From positions 480,765-544,764 of the forward strand of contig KN834768.1 in NCBI GenBank assembly GCA_000827265.1: 64,000 bases of DNA. Reading direction: 5' to 3'. Within the stretch, counting starts at the first letter, position 1. Each line of letters starts with the position of its first letter. Below, in pieces: positions 23,562 to 35,680 of the stretch. The notes under the pieces are model-generated. The model saw only the letters and a program-made list of their open reading frames with translations. It did no database searches and was not told the DNA's origin. A program made the position numbers and the translations under genes. The DNA is from Collybiopsis luxurians FD-317 M1 (lineage: Eukaryota > Basidiomycota > Agaricomycetes > Agaricales > Omphalotaceae).

Positions 23562-26344
23562 GGTAGTGTGTTCGAGTGAAGATTCCAGCTGTTTTCGTCT
23601 GGCTCTTATACCCTTTCTTTGAATTATTTCTCAGATGTGGGGCTCACTTGCCAAAACTGAATTTGCATAATCCATATTTTTGAGTGAAGCGGCCTCATGT
23701 CATTAGGCGTCAGGTCTAAAGTATTTTTTTTTTTTTCAGTGCAAATGACATGAAGCGAAGGGCAACTGCAAATGTAACATATGACCTTGATCAAATTTCA
23801 ACCCGGGTATGCGCCATGAATGGAATATTCAGAAAATATAAGATGTGGCCGCAGTATTAAATTGATGATAGTACCAAATATTGAAACTGGCACTCAAGCT
23901 CTCACGTTTGGCGAGGAGAGCTGACATTCAAGAGTATTTGTGCCATTGACATGCATAGGGAACCATTTCATTTTGAGGTACATCAAGTCAGCTGAGCGAG
24001 CAAGTGAATAGATTTTCTGTCAATACTAGTATTCAATTATTTGACAGGTTATCGGTGCAATGAAGCTCCGACACTATGAGACCCTCGCTACAAAAGCTTG
24101 CCTGTCAATGCATAATATTTACTTGCGTGTAAGTGATGAAGCATATCTTTCGTGCTTCTTATATCTTTACATTGAAACTGTACGGACTACACACGAGCCA
24201 AGTGAATTGACGCGTTAGTGGGCCAATGCTCGGTACTCGTGCCTTATTTAGTAATGGGTTTTCAACCCAGATCATTGAATGTAATGAAAACTATCTAAAA
24301 TTATGTAAATTACAAAATTTAAATCAATTAAGAATTGCTTGACTTAATGGATCAGGCAAAACCACATAAACTCGGAATTCCATTTCATGCACTCGAAACG
24401 AGGAACACCGTTGCAATTATATAACATCTGAAGTAATATTAACTCAGATTGCCAGAACTCTTGCTAGGCAATTTCTGAGAGCGAACAGCCTTATGGTACC
24501 CTATTTTACGCTGAACATTTTTTTGTTTCTTTGAATTGAGTAGTGCAAGAATGTACAAATTTCGTAGATGTCTCTTCAATTCCCTTTCTTCTTTCAATCA
24601 AGTAATACAATGTACTGTACCTTTTTATACTAGCTGGATACAAGCTCGGTCACCGGCAGGTCACATATTCTATTCGAAAGTTGTGCTTCGCAACTTATCT
24701 GCTTCAACATTATTTTATGTACCCAGTCTTTGGCAAGTGAGTGAGTCTTTGCGCCACAATTTAGGCAAAAACACGTACATTTGTCTGAACAGAATTTTGA
24801 ATTCTAAGCAAAAAAAAATAACTGGCTCGTCGAACCTTCTGGAATCACTCATAATTTGAACAGCCTAGCTTGGTGGACATTTAAAGGGCGGCAATAAATT
24901 CTCTCGGGTTTTTCTGTTCGTACGATAACGGGGATCGGAGATGTTCAAGTATGGTGCAGGACTTTCAATTGAGCACAAAGTAGTGAACCTGCCACCAGAA
25001 TCCGGAAAATTGCGCTCAGTGTAAACCAAAACCGGAGTTTGGGTGATCTGTAATCTATTCTGACCTAAAATGGTTGTATAATTCTTTCTTCTTTTCAGCG
25101 AGTTATGCTTTATGCGGGTGTGTACACATTCCACTGACGGTGACGGATAATCGGGGTTGCGCAAATATAGCAATCTTTGGCCGTTGACTGAATTGAGCAG
25201 GGTACGTTCATTGAGATGCCAAATATTGACACCCGTCTATTCGATAATGGTTTTTGATATACACTCTCATATCAGACGGTCAACATAGAGTGAGATTTTG
25301 TGTTGAGGCGGTGTGTGATTGTACGTGTGAGTACATACGGGCTTAGCTGAGTCAAGTGCACAAGCCTACGAGGTCTCTTAAACAACTCGAACATCAATCT
25401 CGAGGTTGAACCCATCGGAAACAAACAAAGAAATAAAACACATGGATGAGCCTATAAATCATCTTAGGAATCGTGGGGGTGACATGAAAAGGGAGAGAGA
25501 AGGAGAGGGAAAGGGACGCATATGAGAATCAGAAACGAATGGGTCCGGGACATATATTCCTGTTCAGACGGATGTGTCTTTGCCAAGATATTGTGGCGTT
25601 TATTGGATGAGGCTGTAGTATCGAATTGAGTATAGTACCCAATAAGGAAACTTCCACTCAAGCTATCATGTCTGGCGAGATGTTCCGACATTCAAACGCA
25701 TTTGTGCCACTGAACTAAGTGGCACGCATAGTGAATGAGATTATTTTCAGGTACATCGAGTCAGACAAGTGGCAAGTGAATGAATTTTTTGTCCATACAA
25801 GTAAATACTATCAATCCTTTGACAGTATACGGCGTGGAACAAAACTCCGACACCCTGTGAGACTCTCTTTATGACAACTTGCTTGTCACCTGCCAATGCA
25901 ACGTTATAACTTGTATTATGGTCCAAGTGATGAATAGTATCCTCAGTGACTCGTTCATTGAACCTCTTAACATATTTACGTCGAAGTTGTATGAGCTATG
26001 TACAAGTGCATAATGAGGAAACAATTGAATGGCATCTGCGGTAAAAGTATCTATAGTTTTTTGCAAGCGAGTGATCACAACTATATGGAAGGATTTATTC
26101 TAAATATTCCATCCGAAGGACCTTACCCGGGTTGAGATTTGTTCAAGGTCATATGTTACATCTGCAGTGGTCCTTCGCTTTATGTCACTCCTGAATGTGC
26201 ACTGGAAATACAGGCTTGACGCTTAATGGCATGAGGCCGCTTCACTCAAATATACCAAAAATATGCATTGTACAGATTCAGTTTTGGGACTAGACCTTCA
26301 CAAGCAAGTGAGCTCTATGTCTCAAGAATAATTCAAAGAAAAGG

Positions 26345-26393
26345 TATAAGAGCTAGACGGAAATGACTGAAATCTTCACTCGAACACACTACC
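26345..26393 (+). promoter_or_regulatory. Core promoter shared by the A hydrophobins
   Basis: A TATAAGAG box lies about 49 bp before the ATG of A3 and is followed by the leader ending ctcgaacacactacc next to the start codon. The same TATA box, leader and spacing occur before all nine A genes (for example 20,815-20,820 on the minus strand for A1 and 60,077 for A9). The conservation fits strong, co-ordinate expression; transcript starts were not determined. Confidence 0.7.
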
Positions 26394-26853
26394 ATGCAGT
26401 TCAAGCTTGTCTACCTCACTGCTGCTCTTGCTACCATCGCATCTGCTACCCCCACTTCTCTCACAGCTCGTGGTCAAGGTGGCCAGTGCATTCCTTCCAG
26501 CGATTGCTCCACTGGCCCTGTTCAGTGCTGTGACACTTCCTCCGTGGCTGGGAGTAGTGTTGTGGGCAGTCTCATTTCCACAATCGCACTTGGGCTTGGC
26601 ATCACTATCCCTTCTGGTACCCTTGTCGGTTTGACTTGCACCAACATTGTCTCTGGCGGCACCTGGTATTTATTTTTAGTGCTCTAAGGCTCAAAGTGTT
26701 TGCTGAATCTCGTGAACAGTAATAGCCAGGCTGTCTGCTGCAATGACAACAGCCACAGTAAGCTGCATACCTTCCTTTGCCTCATCATTTCACTGACCAA
26801 TATTGCACATAGACTCCCTCATCTCCATTGGTTGTGTCCCAGTCCAGCTCTAA
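26394..26853 (+). CDS. Class I hydrophobin A3
   Basis: Exons 26394-26665, 26720-26757 and 26813-26853 give 116 residues. After the signal peptide (1-18) a short Thr/Ser/Arg segment leads to Cys32 and the eight class I cysteines at 38, 45, 46, 82, 91, 97, 98 and 111. Intron 1 begins gtattt and ends gaacag, splitting the C5 codon; intron 2 (gtaagc...cacatag) splits the Asn before SLISIGC. Unspliced reading would stop soon after GGTW, so splicing is needed to supply C5-C8. It is the first plus-strand copy and heads unit 1. The protein is almost identical to A2. Confidence 0.92.
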
Positions 26854-27963
26854 ATTAAATCCTCCCCAGCATATTGCCAGTCGCTAGCTTCTGTTCAGCC
26901 CTGTTTCCAGTCTGCAGCATTGGAACAGGTGTCGGCTTCCTGTTGGTAGTTTCCTGGTGTGCTGGTTGAAGTTCCGCAGTTGTAAAGTTGTTATTCTTGG
27001 GTTTAAACGTTGTATTCTTGTATGTAAATCGTGAAAATTATATTTTGATGGGTTTAGTTGCAATGAAATTTGATTCTGTTCGACGGAAGAGTGTGTGATG
27101 TCCGAGTTCGATTTCACAACACCTACTAACTACTGGTCGTAATAGGGCCAAAAACAAAGTAAGAACATCACTTCAGGCGACCTTCCCAATGTAAACAACC
27201 CGATATATGCGGTGCACCACTAGAGATCTGAGTCGTTAGTAGCACCTTAGACTGATAAATATACTAGTAGGGAACCACTTCAACGGCGACTCTTCAGTCC
27301 TTAGAAGAGATACTTACCATCCATTCTTGTGAAATTCTTGTATATATACGCGCAAGGCGTGCATTGCGCGAAGAGCTTCGCGCTGTAACTAGTCACGAGT
27401 ATTGATAGACAAAGAGTAAGCCATCGTGGTGCGAAATCTCATGCGTTGTCGTTGACGCAGATTTCAACGACCCGGTACTTATACTTCATCGGGTGTGGTA
27501 TATTGCGATTGCTACAGAGCAAATTATTAGGCGCAATAACGTAGTAACGACATATGTTGAAGGCAGTCAAGAATTGAATCTGCGAGTACTTTGACAGGAA
27601 AGGTAAAGTTTTTGACGACAGAAGGTTCCTTCATGTATACATGAGACTACAGTCTAGATCTTAGTCCAATTAATTATAAGCATACGGTCCATTCCAAAAT
27701 TAGCTTTACGTTGGTCGGCTCTACAGCAGAGGCTGATCGCTGGTACATACAGACGTTACCTTTCAAATGTCAAGAGTTCGCCGCTTAACTTATGGACTCG
27801 ATACAGGAACGAAAACCAAAGACGTGTATGATTGTTGAAATATAGATATGTACGACTGAAATTTGGTAAGGTTGGCGTCTTAGCTTTGCTAGGCAAGTAA
27901 CTCACAATCCCCAGCGAGCAAAGGATACAGGCCTTCGAGATCAGGACTTGAGTACTGCTGTGA
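26854..27963. other. A-to-B spacer of unit 1 (type example)
   Basis: No gene is seen. The spacer holds the conserved A downstream region (cacctactgactgctggtcg type block) and the tacagcagaggc-gatcgctggtac block near 27,722-27,745. Equivalent spacers follow A4-A9. Reading frames here drift between units by indels, so they are not under protein-level constraint. Confidence 0.6.
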
Positions 27964-28470
27964 TCAGAGCTAAACAGGGTTACAGCCGACGGCAATGATT
28001 CCGTCGGTGTCAAATTTAGGTAGGGTCAGTACTAGTATCAATCGCGTACTCGTAATGACGAATAACAGGATGGAACCAAGTGACATGGCTAAGGATGACT
28101 TACCAGGTTGTTGAGTTCGCAGCACACAGCTTGACCGTCGCCGCTCAAGAGACAAAGAAGTAATTTGAGCAAGTCGCATTCAGGAGTTGGGGCGAGGGCA
28201 TGAGAAACGAGAGTTGGTATATAGAAATATGTGAATATCAAGTATTGCTGGGGAGAATGTTTGTGCAGGTGAGAGCGATGTTGATATCCAGAGTGGAAAG
28301 GAAGATCTTGTGGGAGATGAGGATGAGGTCTGCGATGCTGCTGGAAGCTTTGTTGAGGGTTTCGCAACAGAGTGGGCCGCCACCGGTAATGCAGTCGGCG
28401 GCGGGTTCTATTCGGCGGACGTTAGAGTGGCATTGAAAGCAGCGAGGATGAAGGTGAGTTTAAGCTGCAT
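27964..28470 (-). pseudogene. Hydrophobin B1, pseudogene
   Basis: Compared with intact B7, the frame opens correctly (MQLKLTFILAAF from 28,470) but stops at codon 21: a 13-bp net deletion after GCC GAA removes the first cysteine region and creates TAG. Further lesions are loss of the intron 1 donor (GT to AT after the CTTG), loss of the intron 1 acceptor (AACAG to AGCGG), loss of the intron 2 acceptor (ACACAG to ACACCG) and a stop (TAG) in place of the penultimate Gln codon. The C5-C7 segment DGQAVCCELNN is still readable. B1 shares the deletion and intron 2 acceptor loss with B4. Confidence 0.85.
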
Positions 28471-29000
28471 GGTTGGTTCGTTGGGTGGGTGATTTTGAGA
28501 AAGAGGACCGACTAGAAACGGACCGACGAAGGAGTTTGTTCGAGTGAAAGGTGACAACTCACTCCCCCGCAAGCGATTTCGTACGGTCCATTTTTTAAGT
28601 TGTACCTTGGCAATTGAGTTCTTATTCTGGTCGCGTGAGGGCTGACTGTTCTATGTACGCGAGTAAAAGTGACTTCATGTCCAGATGTACCAGACGTTTC
28701 AACTTTTTCCATGCTGAGCGCGAATATTCAAACATGACATGAAACGAAAAGTTGACTGACGACTGATGTACAAGAACGTTCTGGTGCCCTCGAAGAGATC
28801 TCAAGCTGGGCCTGTCTACCCATTAAAACTCTGCCGCTGATGTTGTTCTGGGAACATCCAGCCTTTGAATTTGAGTGAGTGAGTGTTTTGAATGGAGTGG
28901 CGAATGTCACGAACCAGTGGTCGATCCTAGCCGTACTTACTCGCTATTAACTGGGCTTGCATAGCCAGAAGAAATGTGTAGGTTTTTATTATTTGTAGAA

Positions 29001-29051
29001 GCAGAGAGCAGAGAGTAGAGAGCAGAGAGTAGAGAGCAGAGAGCAGAGAGT
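29001..29051. repeat. GAGAGCA/GAGAGTA microsatellite
   Basis: A run of seven-base repeats (gcagaga, gtagaga) lies upstream of F1. The equivalent position in units 2, 3 and 4 has only one to three repeats, so it expanded in unit 1. Confidence 0.7.
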
Positions 29052-29234
29052 CCGAGGCCGCCGGCGCTTCTGCGGAAGGTCCAGCAAGTTCCGGAGCGCT
29101 CGGAATCTCGCGTCCACAACCGCTCTTGACCTTGAAGTTGCGCTCCTTTACTTCACTGGTAACGTAGGATACCCATCGCTTCATCTTCTCATCCTTGTTA
29201 GTGATACCTCAACATCGATCCATAATTATTCCAA

Positions 29235-30031
29235 ATGTCCCGTCGCCGTGGCTCATCATCACTCGTCATCGATATATTTTACGATGACGAGGAACGATGG
29301 TGAGATATGCCTGTCGTTCACGAAGATGAGCTCCGGGGCGGATTAGCCTAGGAATATCAGAAGAAATATCATTACCGTCCTCAGTAAGTTGATAAATACA
29401 CTTTTTCTGGTCTTTCTTGTCTCAGCACGTCCGGGTCAAGACCGTTGGGAGCGCTACTGGGGCGAGATTGAATACAGATGAGCGGGGTGCCGATGGAGAG
29501 CGAATCCAAGGGGAGAAAGGTAGCGGCAAGGCAGTCTTCTAGTTTTTGCATTCTTCTAATTGAAAGTGAATTTATATTGCAGAGCATGAATTTCTGAAAG
29601 AGGTGAAGCCGATTGATTGCGACGCGGTAAAAAAATATAGAATAGCAGCACTCAAGGTCATCGCTTGGATTGTATCGTCGAATTGAACTGAAACGGACTG
29701 GTGAGGCGTTTCTTTTCTCCGTCAGTATGAGGCTGTTTGACCTAACTCTAGGCCTCGTCAGTCAGATTAGCGCATTATCGAATGCCTTTCCAAGCACGGC
29801 GTCCAACCGACCAACCTCATGCCGACTCTTCAACAAATGCAAGAAATTCCAAATCCATAATGGACTCACGCAGCATCATATTTGTATGATTCGCAATTGG
29901 ACCCAGAGACAGATGACCCGCCTTCGCATTCGTCACACCTTCGAAGTCTTCACACAACCTTTAAGCGATTTAAACGATCACGCTCGAGGTTCACGAAACT
30001 GGTGCCGGTGCATACGCTGGATATGAGATAG
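29235..30031 (+). pseudogene. F1, broken 5' fragment of the F gene
   Basis: The start MSRRRGSSSLVIDIF matches the intact gene at 63,223, but TGA replaces the Gln codon after the Trp at position 22. Similarity continues out of frame through KYHYRP-type sequence and intron 1 to about 29,580. There the intact gene's exon 2 is replaced by unrelated sequence (EHEFLKEVKPIDCD type), followed by a 3' segment ending in VPVHTLDMR and a stop. The latter is shared by units 1-6. No function is recognised. Confidence 0.75.
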
Positions 30032-31951
30032 CATACGTTATCGAAAAATTTATTTCTGATTCTCATTGCGAATTCGGGGATGATTCTCATCCATGTCCTT
30101 TTCCCTCTCCTTCTCCCTCCCCTTTCATATCTCCTCCGCTATCCCTGCGACGATCTATTAGCTCATTCATGTTTTTTTTTATCTCTTTGTTCGTTTTCCG
30201 ATGGATTCGAAATCGATGTTCCGAGTTGGTAAAAGACCCCATGGGCTGGTACATTCCCTCGGTTAAGCCTGTGTGCTCTCGTACGTACGTACAATTGCAC
30301 ACCGCCTCGGCGCAAAAAATTCACAATATCTTGACCATCTCATAAGCAAGTGAATATCAAAACACCGTTGTGAATTAGGCAGAGGTGTCGAGGTTTGACA
30401 TGTTCTGCTTAATTCAGTCACTGTATGGGAGGCGCCAAAGAGTAGTCTAGCAGTGCCAGCTGGTTAGGGGTATAAGCGGAGGGAAGGAAGGGCCGCGTAA
30501 CCGGCTGGCATTGCGAGACAAGCCAAAGAATGCTGTATTTGAGCATTGCTTGTCGCCGTCTCGGGAATGTGCACGTGTAATTCGCTGAAAAAGCGAGAAG
30601 TATAACTCAACTGCTATACGTTAGAATAAAATACAGAACGCTCAAACTCCAGTATTGAAGTTTACGCTCACAGTTTTCGAAATTTGGTTGCAGGTTCACT
30701 TCTTTGTTCTCAATTCGAAGTCCTACACCACACCTGAACATCTCCGATCGCCGTTAAACAGAAAATGACGGCGAATCTGTCGCCACAATTTGAATATCTA
30801 CTAAGCCAAGCTGTTCATATTGTGAATTATTCTAGAAAGTTCTCCGTGCCAGGTATTTTCTTGGTTCAGACAAACATGTTTTCGCCAATATCGTATTGTG
30901 GCGTGAATACTTACCATATAGGTATGCACACAGAATTTGAAGAATGTCAGAACGAATACGTTCTGATACAATCGAATAGAATATGTGGCCGCCGTTGACA
31001 TTCTCCAGGATTTTGGAACAGTGATTATATCCAGCTAGAATAAGACCATTAAGGAAAGGGGGAGAGAACTGAACAAATACAAAAATCGTATATTCTTGCT
31101 TTGTTGTATTACACAATCGGAAGTGAAACAGATAATGGTCTGCATAAAATGCCTAGCAAGTGCTGTCGAGATATGAATGCATATTACTTCGGATGCTGTA
31201 GAGTACAATCGGAACGGTGTTCCTTGTTGTGTACTCGTACGTAGTTCATACAACTTCGACGTATAAATGTAAAGGCACGTAGGTCATTCAATGAACGAGT
31301 CAAGGAGCCGCTGCATCACTTGAACACAAGTTGGTATCTTGCATTGGCGGGGAAGCTCTCATAGACAGGGTCTCGCGGAGTGTCAGAGTGTTATTCCACG
31401 GCATGCACTGTCAAATAATTGAAAGTACATAATGACTTGTATTGACAAGAATTTATTCACTTGCTCACTCATCTGACTCGATGTACCTGAAAATGAAAAT
31501 GCTCACTATGCATGTCGCCTGAATCAGTGGCACAGATGCATTTGAACGTCGGAACATCGTGCCAAGCCTGATAGCTTGAGTGTGAGTTTCCTGATTTGGT
31601 ACTGTACTAGATTCAATACTACAGCCACGTCCAGTAACATTTGAATATTCTGTTCGAGGGCACTTACCCGGGTTGAGATTTGTTCAAGGTCAGATGTTGC
31701 GTTTGCAGCTGTCCTTCGCTTCATGTCATTGCTGAATGTGCACTGGAAATGCAGGCCTGACGCCTAGCAATATGAGGCTGCTTTACTTGAAATTTTATAC
31801 ATTGAAAAAACATTCACACATTGCCCTGTGCAAATTGAGTTTTGGGACTAGACCGTCACAAGCAAGAGAGCCCCATATTTCAGAAATAATTCAAAGGAAG
31901 GGTATAAGAGCTAGACAGAAATGACTGAAATCTCCACTCGAACACACTACC

Positions 31952-32411
31952 ATGCAGTTCAAGCTTATCTACCTCACCGCTGCTCTTGCTACCATTGCAT
32001 CTGCCAACCCCACTTCTCTCACAGCTCGTGGTCAAGGTGGCCAGTGCATTCCTTCCAGTGATTGCTCCACTGGCCCTGTTCAGTGCTGTGACAGTACCTC
32101 TCAAGTTGGGAGCAGTGTTGTGGGCACTATCATTTCCACAATTGCCCTCGCACTCGGCATCACTATCCCTTCTGGTACCCTTGTCGGTTTGACTTGCACC
32201 AACATTGTCTCTGGTGGCACCTGGTATTTATTTTTAATGTTCTGAGGCTCGAAGTGCTTGCTGAATCTCGTGAACAGTAATAGCCAGGCTGTCTGCTGCA
32301 ATGACAACAGCCACAGTAAGCTGCATACCTTGCTTTGCCTCATCATTTCACTGACCAATATCGCACATAGACTCCCTCATTTCCATTGGTTGTGTCCCAG
32401 TCCAGCTCTAA
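31952..32411 (+). CDS. Class I hydrophobin A4
   Basis: Exons 31952-32223, 32278-32315 and 32371-32411 give 116 residues. The mature N-terminus is NPTSLTARG rather than TPTSLTARG, a change shared with A5 and A6. The C3-C4 loop reads DSTSQVGSSVVGTIIST, then IALALG, the most divergent loop on this side of the array. All nine cysteines and both introns are intact. It heads unit 2. Confidence 0.92.
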
Positions 32412-33823
32412 ATCAAATCTTCCCCAGCATATTGCCAGTCGCTAGCTTCTGTTCAGCCCTGTTTCCAGTCTGCAGCATTGGAAAAGGTGTCGGCTTCCTG
32501 TTGGTAGTTTCCTGGTGTGCTGGTTGAAGTTCCGCAGTTGTAAAGTTGTTATTCTTGGGTTTAAGCATTGTATTCTCATATGTAAATGTGAAAATGATAT
32601 TTTGATGGGCTTTTAATTGCGATGGAATTTGAGTCTGTTCGGCGGAAGGGTGTGTATAATGCCCAAGTTTGAGTCCACAGCTCACAACACCTACTGACTG
32701 CTGGTCGTAATTGTGCCAAAAACATGGCAAAAATATCCCTTTGGAAGACCCTCCCAGCGTAAATAACCTGATATATGCAGCCTACCACTGGAAATCTGAG
32801 TTGCTAAGTAGCACCTTGTGCTGATAAATATAGTAGTAGGGAGCTACTTACTGTAACAGACGCCAATGAGCAACGACGAGATAGCATGCCTCGATGGATT
32901 GCAACACGTGATAGTGATTGGGTCAGAGCTTTCTTCGTCGCGCGCTTCAACACTTGCATAGCTCTCTCAATGAAACCGCGACCATGATGTTCCTTGCTCT
33001 CCATTGAACAACCCGACGAGACGAGGACAAGGAAATCCAATGTCCAATCGGCGGCAATTCAGTCCTTCAATGAGAGAGGGATCTACCATCCATTCAAGTG
33101 AAGTTCTTCTATATATACGATGTAACTAGTCACGAGTATTCATGAACGAAGAGTATGCCATCGTGGTGCGAAATTTCACGCGACGCAGGTTTGACTTTGA
33201 CTCGGTACATATACTTCCATCGGGATAAGTAAGCACTCAAATCCTCAAATGATGGTTTTAATTAATTGACCGAAGTGCAATATTCAGTTATATACCCGGA
33301 AAGAAGACACGCATGACCAGGTATGCGATTGCTACAGAGCAAATCGTTATGGCGCAATAAGATGGTCAGCACATATTGTGAAGGCGATTAAGGTTCGAAT
33401 GCTCGAGTAAGTACTTTGACAGGAAAGTTAAAGTTTTTGACGATAGGAGGTATCTCCGTGTATACATCAGACTACAGTCTAGATCTTGGTCTGATTAACT
33501 ACAAGCATGCGCTCCATCCCTAAAGTAGCTTTACGTTGGTCGACTCTACAGCAGAGGCCGATCGCTGGTACATATCGACGTTACCTTTCAAATGTCAAAG
33601 AGTTCTCGGCTTAGCTCATGGACTCGATACAAAAACAAAAACTAAAAACGCGTATGGTTTTCGAAACGTACATTTGTTCAATAGAACCCTTATTACATTA
33701 CCAATCTCGGTTTCTAGCGCGAGAGTCGTCGCTGGCATCTTTGCTTTCCTAGGCAAGTAAATCACAATTTCCAGCGAGCGAGGGAGATAGGCTGTCAAGA
33801 TCAGGAATTTGGTGCTGTCGTTC

Positions 33824-34301
33824 TCAGAGCTTGACAGGGTTACAGCTGACAGCAATGATTCCGCCTGCGTCAAATTTAAGTAGGCTTAGTATCAGTCGTG
33901 TACTCGTAATGACGAATAACGGGATGGAAGCAAGTTTTACGATAAAGGACGACTTACCAAAGTTGTTGAGCTCGCAACACACTGCTTGATTGTTGCCGTT
34001 CAAGAGACAAAGAAGTAATTTGAGCAAGTAATATTCAGCAGTTGGGGCGAGGGCATGAGGAACAAGGGAGAGTTGGTATATAGGAATATGTGCATACCAT
34101 GTATTGCCGAAGAGAGTGTTCGTGCAGGTGAGAGCGATTTTGATGTCCGGAGTGGGGAGGATGATGTATGTGAGTCGAGGATGGGATCTGGGATGCCGCT
34201 GGAAGCTTTGGTGAGGCTTTCGCAGCACCGACGATGTAGTCGGCGGCGGAAGTTAGAGCGGCACTGAAAGCAGCGAAGATGAAGGTGAATTTAAGCTGCA
34301 T
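33824..34301 (-). pseudogene. Hydrophobin B2, pseudogene
   Basis: The frame begins MQLKFTFIFAAFSAALTSA from 34,301, then lacks the segment holding the extra cysteine (a deletion running from the Glu20 codon to the second Ala-Ala pair). A second deletion removes the codons around the C2-C3 cysteine pair. The first cysteine codon is TAC (Tyr). The intron 1 acceptor is GG instead of AG (AACGG). Exon 3 is intact up to VKL. The protein would lose most of its conserved disulfides even if translated. Confidence 0.85.
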
Positions 34302-35005
34302 GGTTGATTGGTTGGGCGGCTGACTTTGAGAGAAAAGACCGACTAGAGACGGACCGATGAAGGAGTTTGTTCCAGTGAAAGATGACAACCCACTCCCCCG
34401 CAAGCGATTTCGTACGGTCCATTCTTTAAGGTGTACTTTGGCAAGTGAGTTCTTATTCTGGTCGCGTGAGGGCTGACTGTTCTATGCACGCGAATAAAGG
34501 TGACTTCATGTCCAGATGTACCGGACGTTTCAACTGTTTCCATGTTGAGTGCGAATATTCGAATGTGACACGAAACGAAAAGTTGACTGACGACTGATGT
34601 GCAAGAACGTTGTGATGCCCTCGAAGAGATCTCAACTGGGCTTGTCTACCCATTAAAACTCTGCTACTGATGTTGTTGTTCTGGGAAACATCCAGCCTTT
34701 GAATTTGAGTGACTGAGTGAGTGTTTGGAATGGAGTGGCGAATATCATGAACCAGTCGTACGTACTCGCTGTTAACTGGGCTTGCATAGCCAGAACAAAT
34801 TTATTTGTAGAAGCAGAGAGAGAGCAGAGAGTCCGACGTCGCCGGCGAGTAGGCGGTAGGTCCGGCAAGTTCCGGAGCGCTTGTCGATAGCCGCTCTTTA
34901 CCTTGAAGTTGCGCCCTTTTACTTCATTGGTAACATAGGATACCCATCGCTTCATCTTCTCATCCTTGTTAGCGATACCTCAATATCGATTCATTATCAT
35001 TCCAA

Positions 35006-35680
35006 ATGCCCCGCCGCCGTGACCCATCATCACTTGTCATAGATATCTTCAACGAGGAACGATGGTGAAATATGCCTGTCGTTCACGAAAATGAGCTCCG
35101 GGGCGGATTAGACTAGAAAGATCAGAAGAAATATCATTACCGTCCTCAGTCAGTTGATAAATACACTTCTTCTGGTCTTTCCGGTCTCGGCATGTCCGGT
35201 CTCGACCGTTGGGAGCGCTACTGGGACGACATTGAATACAGATGAGCGGGGTCCCGATGGAAATCGAATCCAAGGGGGGAAGGGTAACGGCAAGGCAGTC
35301 TTCTAGTTTTTGCATCCTTCTAATTGAAATTGAATTTATCTTGCAGAGCATGGATTTCTAAAAAAGGTGAAGCCGATTGATTGCGACGCGGTGAAAAATA
35401 TGGAATAGCGGGCACTTAAGGTCATCGGTTGATTGTATCATCGCATTGAACTGAAACAGACGTTGAACCTAACTCTAGGTCTCGTCAGTCAGATTAGCGC
35501 ACTATCGAATGCCTTTCCAAGCACGGAGTCCAACCGACCAACCTCATACCGACTCTCACGGATGACCCGCCTTCTTATTCGTCCCACCTTCGAAGTCTTC
35601 ACACAACCTCTAAGCAATTCAAACGATCACGCTCGGGGTTCACTAAACCGATGCCGGTGCATACGCTGGATATGAGATAG
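35006..35680 (+). pseudogene. F2, broken 5' fragment of the F gene
   Basis: It opens MPRRRDPSSLVIDIFNEERW and stops at once with TGA, after losing two Asp codons relative to other copies. The 3' shared segment is shortened here: the stretch encoding the LFNKC-type region and the following Trp-rich part is deleted between 35,555 and 35,565. The copy ends at the common DMR-stop equivalent, 35,678-35,680. Confidence 0.7.

Larger units (their letters stand above)
20080..26100 (-). repeat. Inverted left block of the hydrophobin array (A1, A2)
   Basis: Two head-to-tail copies of about 2.8 kb, each an A gene with its flanks, lie in the opposite orientation to the main array. Upstream landmarks recur about 2.8-3 kb apart (ggcttagccgag near 22,350 and ggcttagctgag near 25,340). 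Sequence around 25,500 is the reverse complement of the pyrimidine-rich spacer near 30,060-30,130, and 25,620-26,000 is the reverse complement of the A upstream region. Orientation flips near 26,080-26,120, just upstream of A3. Confidence 0.7.
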
